The notes: generated from the letters alone by a model not told the origin. DNA of 39,472 nt from an uncultured Phycisphaerales bacterium (GCA_903914415.1 CAIWOY010000424.1:1-39472), one strand, 5' to 3'. Shown: positions 28,518 through 37,019, counted from the first letter of the stretch. Numbers and translations: made by a program.

Positions 28518-28997
28518 TCACGCCACCAGCGTTTTCTCGTCGGCCTCCTTCAGCACATCGTAAATCCGCTCCGTCGTGTCGAGCTGCCGCAGGAACTTGC
28601 GGAAGCGCTCCTGCTGCAGGTGCCGAAAGATCAGGTCCATCGCCCGCAGGTGCTCGTCCGGCTGGTCCAGCGGGCTGACGATCAGGAAGACGATATGCAC
28701 CGGCTGACCGTCCAGCGAGGCGAAATCGACGCCGGCCGAGCTGCGGCCGATCGCGGCGACGATCTGCCCGAGCCCCTCCACCTTGGCATGCGGGACCGCG
28801 ACCCCCTTGCCGAAGCCCGTGGTCCCGCGCGTCCGCTCGCGCGTCACGATCGAGCGGACGATCCCGTCGATCGCGCTCGTCTGAATCAGCTTCGCGTCCC
28901 CCAGAACCTGCACCAACTCACGGATGACGCCGTTGCGGTCGGTGGAGGCCAACTCCGCCACAATACAATTGGGCCGGACCAGATCGAGCAACTTCAT
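28518..28997 (-). CDS. ptsN: PTS EIIA-Ntr-type regulatory protein
   Basis: A 159-residue EIIA domain of the mannitol/fructose/Ntr class. The phosphorylated His70 lies in GKGVAVPHAKV, and TTGFGKGVAVPHA plus VHIVFLIVSP are the class signatures. It has no attached EIIB or EIIC domains and lies in the hpf-ptsN gene order typical of the nitrogen-related PTS, so regulation of target proteins rather than sugar uptake is likely. SD GGAGA upstream of the ATG. It is 33 nt downstream of hpf. Confidence 0.93.
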   Translation of the reverse strand: MKLLDLVRPNCIVAELASTDRNGVIRELVQVLGDAKLIQTSAIDGIVRSIVTRERTRGTTGFGKGVAVPHAKVEGLGQIVAAIGRSSAGVDFASLDGQPVHIVFLIVSPLDQPDEHLRAMDLIFRHLQQERFRKFLRQLDTTERIYDVLKEADEKTLVA

Positions 28998-29030
28998 ACA
29001 GGTCTCCGGTCTCCCCGCGCTAAGCGCCGG

Positions 29031-29360
29031 CTACGGAGCCAGCACCTCGCCCGTGCCCCGGGGAGGATGCTTGCGGTTGCGGTGCTTTTCCTTGTACCGG
29101 CGCAACTGTTCCTCAATTTTGTCCATCAGCAGGTCGACCGCGGCGAAGGCGTCCTGGTGCTGCTCCGTGGCGACAAAGGGCGGTGCGCCCGCGGAGTGCA
29201 CGATGACCTCCGCGCCGTGCAGGCCGTCCTTCCCGTCCAGCACGACTTCGACCAACTGGATCCGGTCGAGGAAACGCGGCAGGCGATCGGCCTTCTGCTG
29301 GCAGTATTCCTTCAGGGCTTCGCTGACGCCCATGTGGCGGCCGGTGACAGTAACTTGCAT
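29031..29360 (-). CDS. hpf: Short ribosome hibernation-promoting factor / RaiA family
   Basis: A 109-residue ribosome-associated protein. The N-terminal domain MQVTVTGRHMGVSEALKEY with later VEVVLDG and GAEVIVHS, then DAFAAVDLLMDKIEEQLRRYKEKHRNRKHP, is typical. The long C-terminal dimerisation domain of long HPF is absent, so it is the short form, which in other bacteria pairs with RMF or acts alone. A good SD (AGGAGAGGG) precedes the ATG. It heads the leftward hpf-ptsN-ptsH-ptsI-DUF2344-rng-cysE run. A sigma-54-like element lies about 160 nt upstream. Confidence 0.93.
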   Translation of the reverse strand: MQVTVTGRHMGVSEALKEYCQQKADRLPRFLDRIQLVEVVLDGKDGLHGAEVIVHSAGAPPFVATEQHQDAFAAVDLLMDKIEEQLRRYKEKHRNRKHPPRGTGEVLAP

Positions 29361-29517
29361 GAAACCCTCTCCTGTCAGGCCCGCACCGCACGCTCGCGGT
29401 CAGGCGACGCACGGACGGCTTCGGTCCTGGGCGCACGGCTCACCAGGTCAGACACACTCCGGCCCGCTCCGGCCGCCGCCACATAAGCGATCAGCCGGGC
29501 AGGAAGCGCCGCCGGAG

Positions 29518-29533
29518 GCTCTGCCTGTGCCAA
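29518..29533 (-). promoter_or_regulatory. Candidate sigma-54 (RpoN) promoter for hpf-ptsN operon
   Basis: Read leftward, TTGGCACAGGCAGAGC: the TTGGCAC -24 block is a full match, followed by the required GG-N10-GC spacing with GC at -12; the TT before GC is missing. Predicted start is near 29506, giving a leader of about 145 nt before hpf. One match to a short pattern; treat as a weak candidate. Confidence 0.25.
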
Positions 29534-29734
29534 ACCTTTCACGATTACAGCGGAACTGTATCCGATCGCCCGCGCGGCCGTCAAGGCGGCCGTCTGCGTT
29601 CCGGGGAACGTTGGCGAACCCCGTCGCCGCGAATGGTTGCCCGGGAGTGTGCGCCGGGGCCGTGGGCCCGGACCACCCCTGGAAAACGCCCAGTGTACTC
29701 GCTCGCAAATACTGCGCCGTATTCAAGCTGGAGC

Positions 29735-29752
29735 CGCGGCCTTCAGGCCGCG
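29735..29752. repeat. Short palindrome CGCGGCCT-TC-AGGCCGCG
   Basis: Perfect 8-bp arms with a 2-nt centre in the hpf-lacI intergenic region. The sequence type recurs in planctomycete intergenic DNA. Confidence 0.6.
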
Positions 29753-29816
29753 CAGACGGACCGCGCGACATAAGTGTCACGGCTCAGATAAGCTGCGATT
29801 CCAACGAGGCAGTACG

Positions 29817-30803
29817 CTAGGAGAGCCGCGTCGATTCGCGCACCACGAGCACAGGCGAAACCAGCGTTTGCTGGGGCGCGTCCTGGCGGGTCTTCGTGAT
29901 CCGCTGCAACGCAGTCTCGATTGCGCGGCGGCCAATCTCCTCGCCGCAGAAATCCACCGTCGTCAGCCCCGGCGTGAGCCGCGCGCCGAGCGCCTCGTTG
30001 CCCTGGCCGGCGATGGCGATGTCCCGGCCCGGGTGCCGCCCGGCGGCGAGGGCCAGGAGCATCAAGTCGACGGCGAGGAAGTCGTCGTCGGCGATGATCG
30101 CACGCAGCGCGCCCAGCCGCGCCGGCACGGCCGCGAGGCCGTCGCCGGGCCTCAGGGTGAGCGTGGCGCTGTCCGCATCGACGTGCTTCTCGCGACAGAC
30201 TTCGCGGAACCCGGCCAGACGCTGCTCGGCCTCCGGCGTCCCGGCCTGATGCACGTAAAGGACATCCGTGGCGCCATCGCGCAGGACGTGGCGGCCGATC
30301 AGACGGCCGGCTTCAACGTAATCGGGCCCGAAGGTGTCGCAGGTACTTGCCGCGCCGGGATCGCAGGCCACCATCGGCCGCGCCTCCAGCGCGGCGCGCA
30401 GTTGCGCCATGGCGTCCGGGGGCAGGGGAGCGCCGAGCAGCACGCCGTCGACGCGCTCGTTGGCCAGCGTGCACAGGGCTTCGAGCGCAGCCTGTGGGTC
30501 GGCCGCGAGCTCGGCCACGTGCACGGCGTATCGTTCGCGCGCCGCGCGTGCGACGACCCCGCGCACATAGGCGGCCGCGAAGGCCGAGCGGAAATTGTCG
30601 ACCACGACGGCGATCGCGTACCGGCGCCCGGTGGCGAGGGCGCGCGCCGCATGGCTCGGGACGTAGCGCAGCTCCTGACAGGCGTCCAGGACGCGCTGCT
30701 TGGTCTGCGCGCTGATGTCGGGTTTGTTGTTCAGGGCTCTGGAAACCGTCCCGCGCGACAGACCCGTATGCCGGCTGATGTCTTCGATCGTTACCTTACC
30801 CAT
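29817..30803 (-). CDS. LacI family transcriptional regulator
   Basis: A 328-residue DNA-binding regulator. The N-terminal helix-turn-helix and hinge are intact (VTIEDISRHTGLSRGTVSRALN, residues about 3-25, then YVPSHAARALATG), followed by a periplasmic-binding-protein-like effector domain (about 60-325). No characteristic sugar signature shows the ligand. The ATG at 30803 gives a standard N-terminus; an alternative start four codons upstream is less likely. It lies alone between hpf and the PKD-WD40 lipoprotein gene on the same strand, with 250 nt of repeat-containing spacer before it, so the regulated genes cannot be named. Confidence 0.92.
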   Translation of the reverse strand: MGKVTIEDISRHTGLSRGTVSRALNNKPDISAQTKQRVLDACQELRYVPSHAARALATGRRYAIAVVVDNFRSAFAAAYVRGVVARAARERYAVHVAELAADPQAALEALCTLANERVDGVLLGAPLPPDAMAQLRAALEARPMVACDPGAASTCDTFGPDYVEAGRLIGRHVLRDGATDVLYVHQAGTPEAEQRLAGFREVCREKHVDADSATLTLRPGDGLAAVPARLGALRAIIADDDFLAVDLMLLALAAGRHPGRDIAIAGQGNEALGARLTPGLTTVDFCGEEIGRRAIETALQRITKTRQDAPQQTLVSPVLVVRESTRLS

Positions 30804-30937
30804 GGCCCGGTCCAACCCGTTTCTGGTCCCCGCGCAGGCGGGGGCCGCTCCGGACTCCGACCAGTGTCCGCAAACTCCCTGCCGACTATTCTACCCCACC
30901 TGGAGGCCCGTTCAATCATCAAGCGGGGCTGTTTTTT

Positions 30938-30994
30938 GGTGCCAGCCACGCCTTTCCTCTTGGCCGGCGCCCCACCGCCGGGGGGGCTGGCACC
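30938..30994. repeat. Inverted repeat GGTGCCAGCC / GGCTGGCACC
   Basis: Perfect 10-bp arms (30938-30947 and 30985-30994) with a 37-nt loop, in the spacer between the LacI-type and PKD-WD40 genes. GGTGCCAGCC-type arms are frequent planctomycete repeats. Confidence 0.65.
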
Positions 30995-31053
30995 CCCATT
31001 GCGACGCCGTCTGGGCCGGTGGAGGCCGGCTGCCGCCGCCGGTCCGGTGTTTT

Positions 31054-34038
31054 TCACCTGTGGAACAGATCGTCGAGCATCACCGGCGCATTCTGCTGGC
31101 CGATCGCGGCGTGGCCCGGCAGGGCGGTCAGCGGGGCGGTCGTGAAGTTCAGCAGGCTGGAGTTGGCCCGGCTCGTGTCGCTCGTCATGATGTCGGTGAC
31201 CACGCCGGTCGTGTCGCGCAGCCCCGCCATCAGACCAATGTGGTGGACGGCGGCGTTTCCGATGGAGGTGCCGCGGGGCCCGGTAGCCGGGTCATTGGGG
31301 TGGAAGGCCGCGATGATCTCGGCGACGGCAATCGCTGCCCGCCCGGAGACCGTCTCGTTGCGCGGGTCGACGAAGTTCGACAAGCCCCAGAACTCCAGAT
31401 CGTTCGGATCGACCACGAAGTCCCCGTTGCGATCCTGCGCGGCGTTGAGCAACTGGCCGGTCGTGTCGAAGTAGACCGTGTTATGCGGCCCGGTCGGCGG
31501 CACATCCCCGGCATTGGACGACAGGACCTGGAAGTTGTACGGCAAGAGCAGGTCCTTGACCCGGTTGACAATCGTGGTCATCAGGACGCTGTCTGTGGCG
31601 GCGACAACGCTGAAGGGCTGGAGCACGAACTTGGGCGTGTCGGCCACGCTGATCGAGCCGGGGGTAGTTCCGCGGAAATCGAGGTAGACGATCTGCTGCC
31701 GCGGCTGGGAGTTCGTGAACGCCCCGCGCTGAATGCGGACGCGCACGTCGGGCAGCATCGCGGACCCCAACGCATCCAAGACCACGTAGAAGCTGGCGCT
31801 GGGGTGGCCGATGACGAGCTTGGAGTCGGGCGAGAAGAACACCAGGCCGTCCTCGTACCACGCGTACAGCTCCTGCTGCCCGTCGAGCAGGAGCACGCTG
31901 AACCCGGCCTGCGTGTAGCTTTCCATGTACCCGGGCACCGACAATAGGCTGATGAACAACCGATCGCCGACGTTGACCGCCCCGAGGTCGACGATCTGGC
32001 GGTTGTTCGGCGCGGGCAGCGGCGCGGCGATGACCGACGCGTCGTCCTGGCCGCTCGCGTTCCGCAGGAGCGGAATCACCGGCGGCGGCCCGCCCGTGAA
32101 CGAGCCGGGGAAAGAACTGAGCACCTGGATCGTGGCATTGGCGTACTTCCGCACGGGGGCCGTCTGGTCGGTGCGCACTTCCGTCCACAGCGCGTACTGC
32201 TGGCCGCTCGCCGCGGTCGTCAGGGTCGGGTCCCGCAGATCCAGTGGCACCGGCAGCCGCAGATTCAGATCGTTGATGAGCACGCCATCGAGAGCGTTGG
32301 CGTCCAGCGGAATGTCGTTCCGCGCCGCCACCGCCGCCAGGATGAGCTGCCCGTTGGGAGCAAAGGCCACGGCGGTGACCGGCGAGGCGCAGGGTTGCAG
32401 CGTGCGCACCAGCGCGCCGTCGACGGTGTTCCAGATCCGGGCGGTGGTGTCATCGCTCCCGCTGATGACCTGCTTGCCGTCCGGCGAGAAGCCGACCGAG
32501 TTCACGCGCTGGGTGTGCCCGCTAAACCGGCGTGGCTGGGCGCCGCTGGCGTTCTGCCAGAGGATGACGAGCTTGTCCGCCCCGCCGGTGAGGACCTGCG
32601 TGCCGTCCGGCGAGAAAACCGCCGCGGTGATCGCGTCGGAGTGACCGGCCACCTGGACGCCGAGGTTGAAGACCGGGGCGAACTCCTGGAGCACCTGCCC
32701 GCTCACGTTCCAGAGCCGCGCGGTGTGGTCCCGACAGCCGGTCAGCAGTTGGCTGGCCTGAGTCGGCGAGAAGGCCACCGATGTCACGCCGTCGCCGTGC
32801 ACGAACCGGCGCACTTCGGTCCCGTCGGCCGCGTTCCAGAGAATCGCGACGCCGGCACCGTCGCCGGACAGCGCCCGCGTGCCGTCGGGCGAGAACGCGA
32901 CCGAGGCCACGGCCGCGGCGTGCCCGGCGAACGTGCGGACGATGGTGTTATCGCCAGTCTTCCGCAGCTCGACCGTGCCATCACTGCGTCCGAGGACGAA
33001 GGTGGCGCTGTTCGGGGCGAAAGCCACCGACCTGACCGGCTGCACGTTCAGGCCCTTGTAGGTGTGCAGCAGGTCGCCGCTGCCGACGTCGTACAGGTTC
33101 ACTGTCCCGTCGTCGCTGCCGGAGAGCACGTAGTTGCTGTCGGCGGAGAAGACCGCGGTGGCGACGGGTTGGGAGTGGCCGAGCAGCCGCCGCGGGTCCG
33201 TGTCCGGCGTGGCGCTGTACACGGCGGTTTGGGCGTCGCAGATATCGCGGTCGCCGTCCAGGCCGGCCCGGGTCGTGAAGGGCACTCCCGGCGTGACGAC
33301 CGAGACCGCTTCGACCCATAACGGCGAGTCGGTCGAGCAGACGATGTTGACCTCGTCGACGGGCGGGCTGCGCAGGTCGATCGTGGGCTGGGTGATCCCG
33401 ACCTGGACCATGCGCTCGGCGGTTCCAATAATGCCGGAGGTGTTCGTCACGGTCAGGATAACGCGATACGTGCCCGACGAGGCGAAGGTGTGGAGGAGGA
33501 CGGGAATGACCTCGCGGGAGCCGTCGCCGAAATCCCAGCGGTACAGGAGCGCCGCGTTCGGATCGTCCGGGTCATACGACGCAGTGGCGTCGAACTTGAA
33601 CGTCGCGGGGGCGCTCTCCGCCACGGCGGAATGCGGATCAACCGCGATGAAGGCGACGGGGCGGCTGGTCACCGTCACCGTCCGCGTGTTGGAGGCTTGG
33701 GTGCCTCCGTCGTCCGTAAGCGTCAGCCGTGCCGTGTACACGCCCTTGGTCTGGAAGACGTGCAGCGGGGCAATGTCGTGGCTCGTGCCTCCGTCGCCAA
33801 AGTCCCAGAATCGGTCGACGATCACGCCGTCGTCGGAGCTCCCCGAGGAGTCGAACTGGACCGACAGGGGTGGAACGCCGCGCGCCGGATCGGGAACGGA
33901 TGTGATCACGACGTTCGGCGGGAGGTTGAACCCCGAGCTCCCGCCGCCCGTCATGCTCGGGCAGCCGGTGAGGCTCAGTGGGAACAACAGCAGCAGCAGG
34001 GCTACTCCGAGCAGGGCGACCGGAAGCGGTCTACGCAT
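31054..34038 (-). CDS. Lipoprotein with PKD, WD40 and metzincin-like C-terminal domains
   Basis: A 994-residue lipoprotein: SD (AGGAG, 6-nt spacer), then MRRPLPVALL... with lipobox LTGC (Cys26). Two PKD domains follow (about 40-125 and 130-215, each with WDFGDG), then about seven WD40 repeats (about 285-580; VAFSPDGTRALSGDGAG, SVGFSPDGKQVISGSDD, IWN endings). The C-terminal third (about 600-994) contains IVYLDFRGTTPG and a matrixin-like end: residues 930-940 read AVHHIGLMAGL followed by a DIM Met-turn at 949-951. In active metzincins this would be HEIGHLLGL; here Glu and the second His are replaced, so zinc-dependent catalysis is unlikely. Probably a cell-surface binding protein derived from a protease. 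Confidence 0.82.
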   Translation of the reverse strand: MRRPLPVALLGVALLLLLFPLSLTGCPSMTGGGSSGFNLPPNVVITSVPDPARGVPPLSVQFDSSGSSDDGVIVDRFWDFGDGGTSHDIAPLHVFQTKGVYTARLTLTDDGGTQASNTRTVTVTSRPVAFIAVDPHSAVAESAPATFKFDATASYDPDDPNAALLYRWDFGDGSREVIPVLLHTFASSGTYRVILTVTNTSGIIGTAERMVQVGITQPTIDLRSPPVDEVNIVCSTDSPLWVEAVSVVTPGVPFTTRAGLDGDRDICDAQTAVYSATPDTDPRRLLGHSQPVATAVFSADSNYVLSGSDDGTVNLYDVGSGDLLHTYKGLNVQPVRSVAFAPNSATFVLGRSDGTVELRKTGDNTIVRTFAGHAAAVASVAFSPDGTRALSGDGAGVAILWNAADGTEVRRFVHGDGVTSVAFSPTQASQLLTGCRDHTARLWNVSGQVLQEFAPVFNLGVQVAGHSDAITAAVFSPDGTQVLTGGADKLVILWQNASGAQPRRFSGHTQRVNSVGFSPDGKQVISGSDDTTARIWNTVDGALVRTLQPCASPVTAVAFAPNGQLILAAVAARNDIPLDANALDGVLINDLNLRLPVPLDLRDPTLTTAASGQQYALWTEVRTDQTAPVRKYANATIQVLSSFPGSFTGGPPPVIPLLRNASGQDDASVIAAPLPAPNNRQIVDLGAVNVGDRLFISLLSVPGYMESYTQAGFSVLLLDGQQELYAWYEDGLVFFSPDSKLVIGHPSASFYVVLDALGSAMLPDVRVRIQRGAFTNSQPRQQIVYLDFRGTTPGSISVADTPKFVLQPFSVVAATDSVLMTTIVNRVKDLLLPYNFQVLSSNAGDVPPTGPHNTVYFDTTGQLLNAAQDRNGDFVVDPNDLEFWGLSNFVDPRNETVSGRAAIAVAEIIAAFHPNDPATGPRGTSIGNAAVHHIGLMAGLRDTTGVVTDIMTSDTSRANSSLLNFTTAPLTALPGHAAIGQQNAPVMLDDLFHR

Positions 34039-34131
34039 GCGCAACTCCTGGGCATCGTCCCACAAGGCATCAGGGCAAGTTCGAGATAAGTATGTGGGGG
34101 AGAGGGAGTCGCATCAAGGGGCCGTTTTTGG

Positions 34132-34137
34132 TATACT
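34132..34137 (+). promoter_or_regulatory. Candidate -10 element for the CAP-domain lipoprotein gene
   Basis: TATACT preceded by a T-run (TTTTTGG). The -35 at the expected distance (TCGCAT) is poor. Transcription would begin about 50 nt before the start codon. Confidence 0.3.
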
Positions 34138-34193
34138 GGCGCCAACGCCGATCTGCGGGCAGATCCAGTTATCCGGTCAGCATGGGTGACACG

Positions 34194-34892
34194 ATGCGTC
34201 CTGGGGCTCTTAGCGTGTTTTTGATCGCCAGCGCTCTACTCCTGGGCGGATGCCCGACCCTCACGTCCGAGCAGGGGGCGCAAACCCCGGCCGGCGGCCC
34301 GAGCAGTGGCACGCCGCAGACGACGCCGGCCAGCAGCGGCGGCGGTGCCTCCACCACGCCGGCGGCGACCAACCCCGGCGGGACCACGCAAACGGCGGGG
34401 GTGAGTGGAACCAACGGCGGCGGTGCCAGTCCGTCGACGACTGCCGCGCAGACCTGCCAGAAGCCGCTTCAGGACGACACATGGAAATCGGATGTCTTCC
34501 GTCTCGTCAACCAGGAGCGCGCGAAGTACGGGGCTGGCCCGGTGGCGTGGAACGCGGCGCTTGAAAGCGAGGCGGTCGAGTACGCCTGCGAGTTGATCGA
34601 CGACGACTTTTTCGCGCACGTGAACCCGCGCACGGGGTCCACCCTCGCCGACCGGACGGAGCAGGCCGGCTATCAGTATTGGATCGTCGGCGAGAACCTG
34701 GCCGCCGGCCAGCCCGACCCCCCCAGCGTGGTCGACGCCTGGATGAACAGCCCGGAACATCGCGAAAACCTCCTCAACTCCGCCTTCACGGAAATGGGCG
34801 TCGGCGTGCGCAACGGCGGTGAGTACAAGATCTACTGGGTGCAGGAACTCGGGCGCCCGCAGTCGGCCGAACCGTACCGCACGCCGCAATAG
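34194..34892 (+). CDS. CAP/SCP-domain (YkwD-like) lipoprotein
   Basis: A 232-residue lipoprotein. MRPGALSVFLIASALLLGGC is a lipoprotein signal with lipobox LGGC. A Gly/Thr/Ser/Pro-rich linker (about 21-85) separates it from a CAP (SCP/PR1) domain (about 95-228). Conserved features: FRLVNQERAKYGAGPVAWN, the His in FFAHVNPRTG, GENLAAG, WMNSPEHRENLLN and the closing YWVQELG. YkwD-like proteins are secreted and of unclear role. The start is the ATG at 34194 with GGGTGA upstream; an ATG at 34182 would add four residues. It is divergent from the PKD-WD40 lipoprotein. Confidence 0.88.
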   Translation: MRPGALSVFLIASALLLGGCPTLTSEQGAQTPAGGPSSGTPQTTPASSGGGASTTPAATNPGGTTQTAGVSGTNGGGASPSTTAAQTCQKPLQDDTWKSDVFRLVNQERAKYGAGPVAWNAALESEAVEYACELIDDDFFAHVNPRTGSTLADRTEQAGYQYWIVGENLAAGQPDPPSVVDAWMNSPEHRENLLNSAFTEMGVGVRNGGEYKIYWVQELGRPQSAEPYRTPQ

Positions 34893-35246
34893 GGCGCTGT
34901 CGTAGTTATCGGAACAACCGCCACAACGCGGTGGGGGTTCCCAGAATGCACGCCTCCGGCCCGTCAGCGGGCAGCGCGCCGTGCGCACGCTGGAAACGGT
35001 CCCGCCAGCGGGCTATGACCTTGTAGCGGGCAATCGCGACAGGATGCCTGCTGGCTGCGACCGGTGGTCGTGCGTCGGAGCGCCTGAGGAGGCGGAAAGA
35101 TGCTGTTCCTCTGGACCCCCCAGAGAATTCGTATTGCCGTCTACTTCCTGGCGGCGTATCTCGCCCTATGCTGAAAGACCGTGCGCGGGCCGACGCAGCG
35201 CTGCATTGAGCGGCTCCTCGGCCCGCGGCGGCCCAGGGGCGCGGCC
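34893..35246. other. Intergenic region upstream of arfB
   Basis: 354 nt. Apart from a probable small open reading frame (35100-35174), nothing is supported. A stretch at 34935-34970 weakly resembles the arm of the palindromic element at 10143-10206 but lacks the second arm. Confidence 0.4.
35100..35174 (+). CDS. Probable 24-residue hydrophobic peptide
   Basis: ATG at 35100 preceded by a perfect SD (GAGGAGG, 7-nt spacer) and a short frame ending in TGA at 35172-35174. The 24 residues begin MLFLWTPQRIR and end IAVYFLAAYLALC: one short basic-flanked hydrophobic segment, consistent with a small membrane peptide or a leader peptide for arfB, which starts 72 nt later. The SD is among the best in the window, but a peptide this short could occur by chance. 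Confidence 0.4.
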   Translation: MLFLWTPQRIRIAVYFLAAYLALC

Positions 35247-35657
35247 ATGCAGCCTGCGCGACCGTCCGATCTCGAACCGTGGATCGAAGTCCGCTTTGAC
35301 CGCGCCGGCGGTCCCGGGGGGCAAAACGTCAACAAGGTCAACACGCGCGTCACGCTCGTCTTTGACTTTCAGGCCTGCGCGCTGCTGACGGACGCGGAGC
35401 GGGCCCGCATCGGCCGGCGGCTCGCGGCGCGCCTGACGCACGACGGCCGGCTGCGCGTGGTCGCACAGCAGGAACGCAGCCAACGCGCCAACCGGTCGCG
35501 AGCTGCGGCCCGCCTGCTGGAGCTGCTGGCCGCGGCTGTACGCGTCCCCCGGACCCGCCGGGCGACACGCCCGACGGTCGCATCCCAACGGCGGCGCCTG
35601 GCGGCCAAGAAGCGGCGGGGGGAGATCAAGCGGGAACGACGCGGGCGAGGCGACTGA
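35247..35657 (+). CDS. arfB: Peptidyl-tRNA hydrolase ArfB (class I release factor-like)
   Basis: A 136-residue protein rescuing stalled ribosomes by hydrolysing peptidyl-tRNA. The catalytic GGPGGQNVNKV (GGQ at 24-26) is present, followed by the family's helical part and a C-terminal basic tail (RRRLAAKKRRGEIKRERR) that enters the ribosomal mRNA channel. Length matches ArfB (YaeJ) and not full release factors. The ATG at 35247 is the closest to the fold; an in-frame ATG at 35181 would add 22 residues. Confidence 0.92.
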   Translation: MQPARPSDLEPWIEVRFDRAGGPGGQNVNKVNTRVTLVFDFQACALLTDAERARIGRRLAARLTHDGRLRVVAQQERSQRANRSRAAARLLELLAAAVRVPRTRRATRPTVASQRRRLAAKKRRGEIKRERRGRGD

Positions 35658-35702
35658 ACGGCGGAGCGTGCCCCGCGGCGGGCGCGGCGGCGCGCGGGCG
35701 GC

Positions 35703-37019
35703 TCAGGCGTCGATGTTGAGGCAGAGTACGGTCAGGTCGTCGAGGGGATAGCCCATGCGGCGCAGCGCCCGCTGTCGGCCGGCGATTTGGGCCAGGGCCG
35801 CGGTGGGTCCTTCGGTCTGGAACGTGCCGAGCCAACTCGAATTGGCCACCGGGCTGGCCGCGGCGGGCCCGGGCGGCTCCAGCAGAGCCGTTGTCGCGGC
35901 GTCCGGTTCCTCCGCGCTGGAGCGGACGCGATACGCCGCGCGGCGGGCGCGTGCCAGACGACGGGCAGCGCGACGGACCTCCGGCGGTACGGCGCGTGCG
36001 GCGGACTCGGGCGCCACGATGCGCTCCAGTCCGTCCGAGTAAAAGAGGACACTGTCGCCGGGCCGTAGTTGGAGCGTGCGCACTTCGAACCGCACCCCGG
36101 GCGAAACGCCGACGATGGTCCCCTGGGACGTCAGGATGCACAGCTCGCCGGCGCCGCTGCGGTGGATGGGGAAGGGTGCTCCGCCGCGGGCCAAAGTCAG
36201 CTCGTACGTCTCGATGTTGAGCACGGCATACACGGCGGCGACAAAGGGACACTCGGTGAGCTGGGCGTCGAGAATGTCGTCATTCAGGCGCGCGAGCACC
36301 TCGTCCGGCGACAGGATGCGGTACGACCCGTTCTCGATTTCCTTCCCACGCAAAGCACGCTTGATGTACACGGTGAGCAACGCGGCGGGAATGCCGTGCC
36401 CGGTGGCGTCGGCCAGCGCGATGCCGACGTGGGTCTCGTCCAGGCGGTGCACGTCGTAAATGTCGCCGGAGACGTAGTCCACCGGGCGGAACACGAGGTC
36501 GAATGAAACGGGGCCGAAGCGCGGCAGCTCCTCGGGCAGGAATTCCCGCTGCACCTGGCTGGCCAGCCGGAGCTGATTCGCGTAACGCTTGGCGATGGTC
36601 TCCCCGTTGCGGCGATGTGCGACCGCGTCGCGTTGGAGCGATTCGAGGCAGGGTCGCATCGCCAGCATCGCGTTCAGGCGGCCGGACAGATCGTGCTCGT
36701 TGTGCCCGCTGAAGAACGTGACCGGGAGCGTCGGCGGGAACGACAGCGGCGGCAGCGCGGCGCCGCCGGCTCTGAGCACGATCGTCGCGCGCGGGCTCTC
36801 CGCCAGCCGGTCAAACAGCCGCCGCAGCGGACCGGCGAGGTGCGTCGGATCGTCGGGCACGACGACCACGACGACGTCCGCCGCCGGCGTGCGGCCGGGC
36901 CGCACGGCCTCGGACAGTGGCCAGAAGGCGGCGGTGGCGGCCGTCCGCTGCAGGGCGGAATGGAGGCTGTCGGGGATGCTCTCGTCCGCGAGGATGACCT
37001 GGATGTGGGGCTGCGCCAT
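35703..37019 (-). CDS. PP2C-type (RsbU/SpoIIE) phosphatase with receiver-like N-terminus
   Basis: A 438-residue signalling protein. Residues about 5-120 look like a degenerate receiver-like domain: IQVILADESIPDS and ADVVVVVVPDDP are present but not the complete phospho-acceptor set. A coiled segment (AKRYANQLRLASQVQREFLPEELP) leads to a SpoIIE/PP2C domain (about 195-430) with VDYVSGDIYD, ALADATGHGIPAALL and the closing LDDLTVLCLNIDA. The C-terminal half has a long Ala/Arg-rich insertion (about 335-390). The ATG at 37019 is preferred over upstream in-frame starts. No anti-sigma factor partner is adjacent. With the protein at 10331-11575 this is the second PP2C phosphatase in the window. Confidence 0.85.
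   Translation of the reverse strand: MAQPHIQVILADESIPDSLHSALQRTAATAAFWPLSEAVRPGRTPAADVVVVVVPDDPTHLAGPLRRLFDRLAESPRATIVLRAGGAALPPLSFPPTLPVTFFSGHNEHDLSGRLNAMLAMRPCLESLQRDAVAHRRNGETIAKRYANQLRLASQVQREFLPEELPRFGPVSFDLVFRPVDYVSGDIYDVHRLDETHVGIALADATGHGIPAALLTVYIKRALRGKEIENGSYRILSPDEVLARLNDDILDAQLTECPFVAAVYAVLNIETYELTLARGGAPFPIHRSGAGELCILTSQGTIVGVSPGVRFEVRTLQLRPGDSVLFYSDGLERIVAPESAARAVPPEVRRAARRLARARRAAYRVRSSAEEPDAATTALLEPPGPAAASPVANSSWLGTFQTEGPTAALAQIAGRQRALRRMGYPLDDLTVLCLNIDA

Larger units (their letters stand above)
29361..29816. other. Intergenic region upstream of hpf
   Basis: 456 nt without a convincing gene on either strand. It holds a candidate sigma-54 promoter (29518-29533, leftward) and a short palindrome (29735-29752). 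Open frames crossing it have no homology I recognise. Confidence 0.5.

Noticed and set aside
29637-31145. Rightward open frame of 502 codons across the lacI region
   Set aside because: Antisense to a LacI family regulator with an intact helix-turn-helix. No domain or SD.
34925-34985. Possible further copy of the GGGGAGCATGGGCC palindrome
   Set aside because: Only a vague resemblance to one arm; no complementary second arm.
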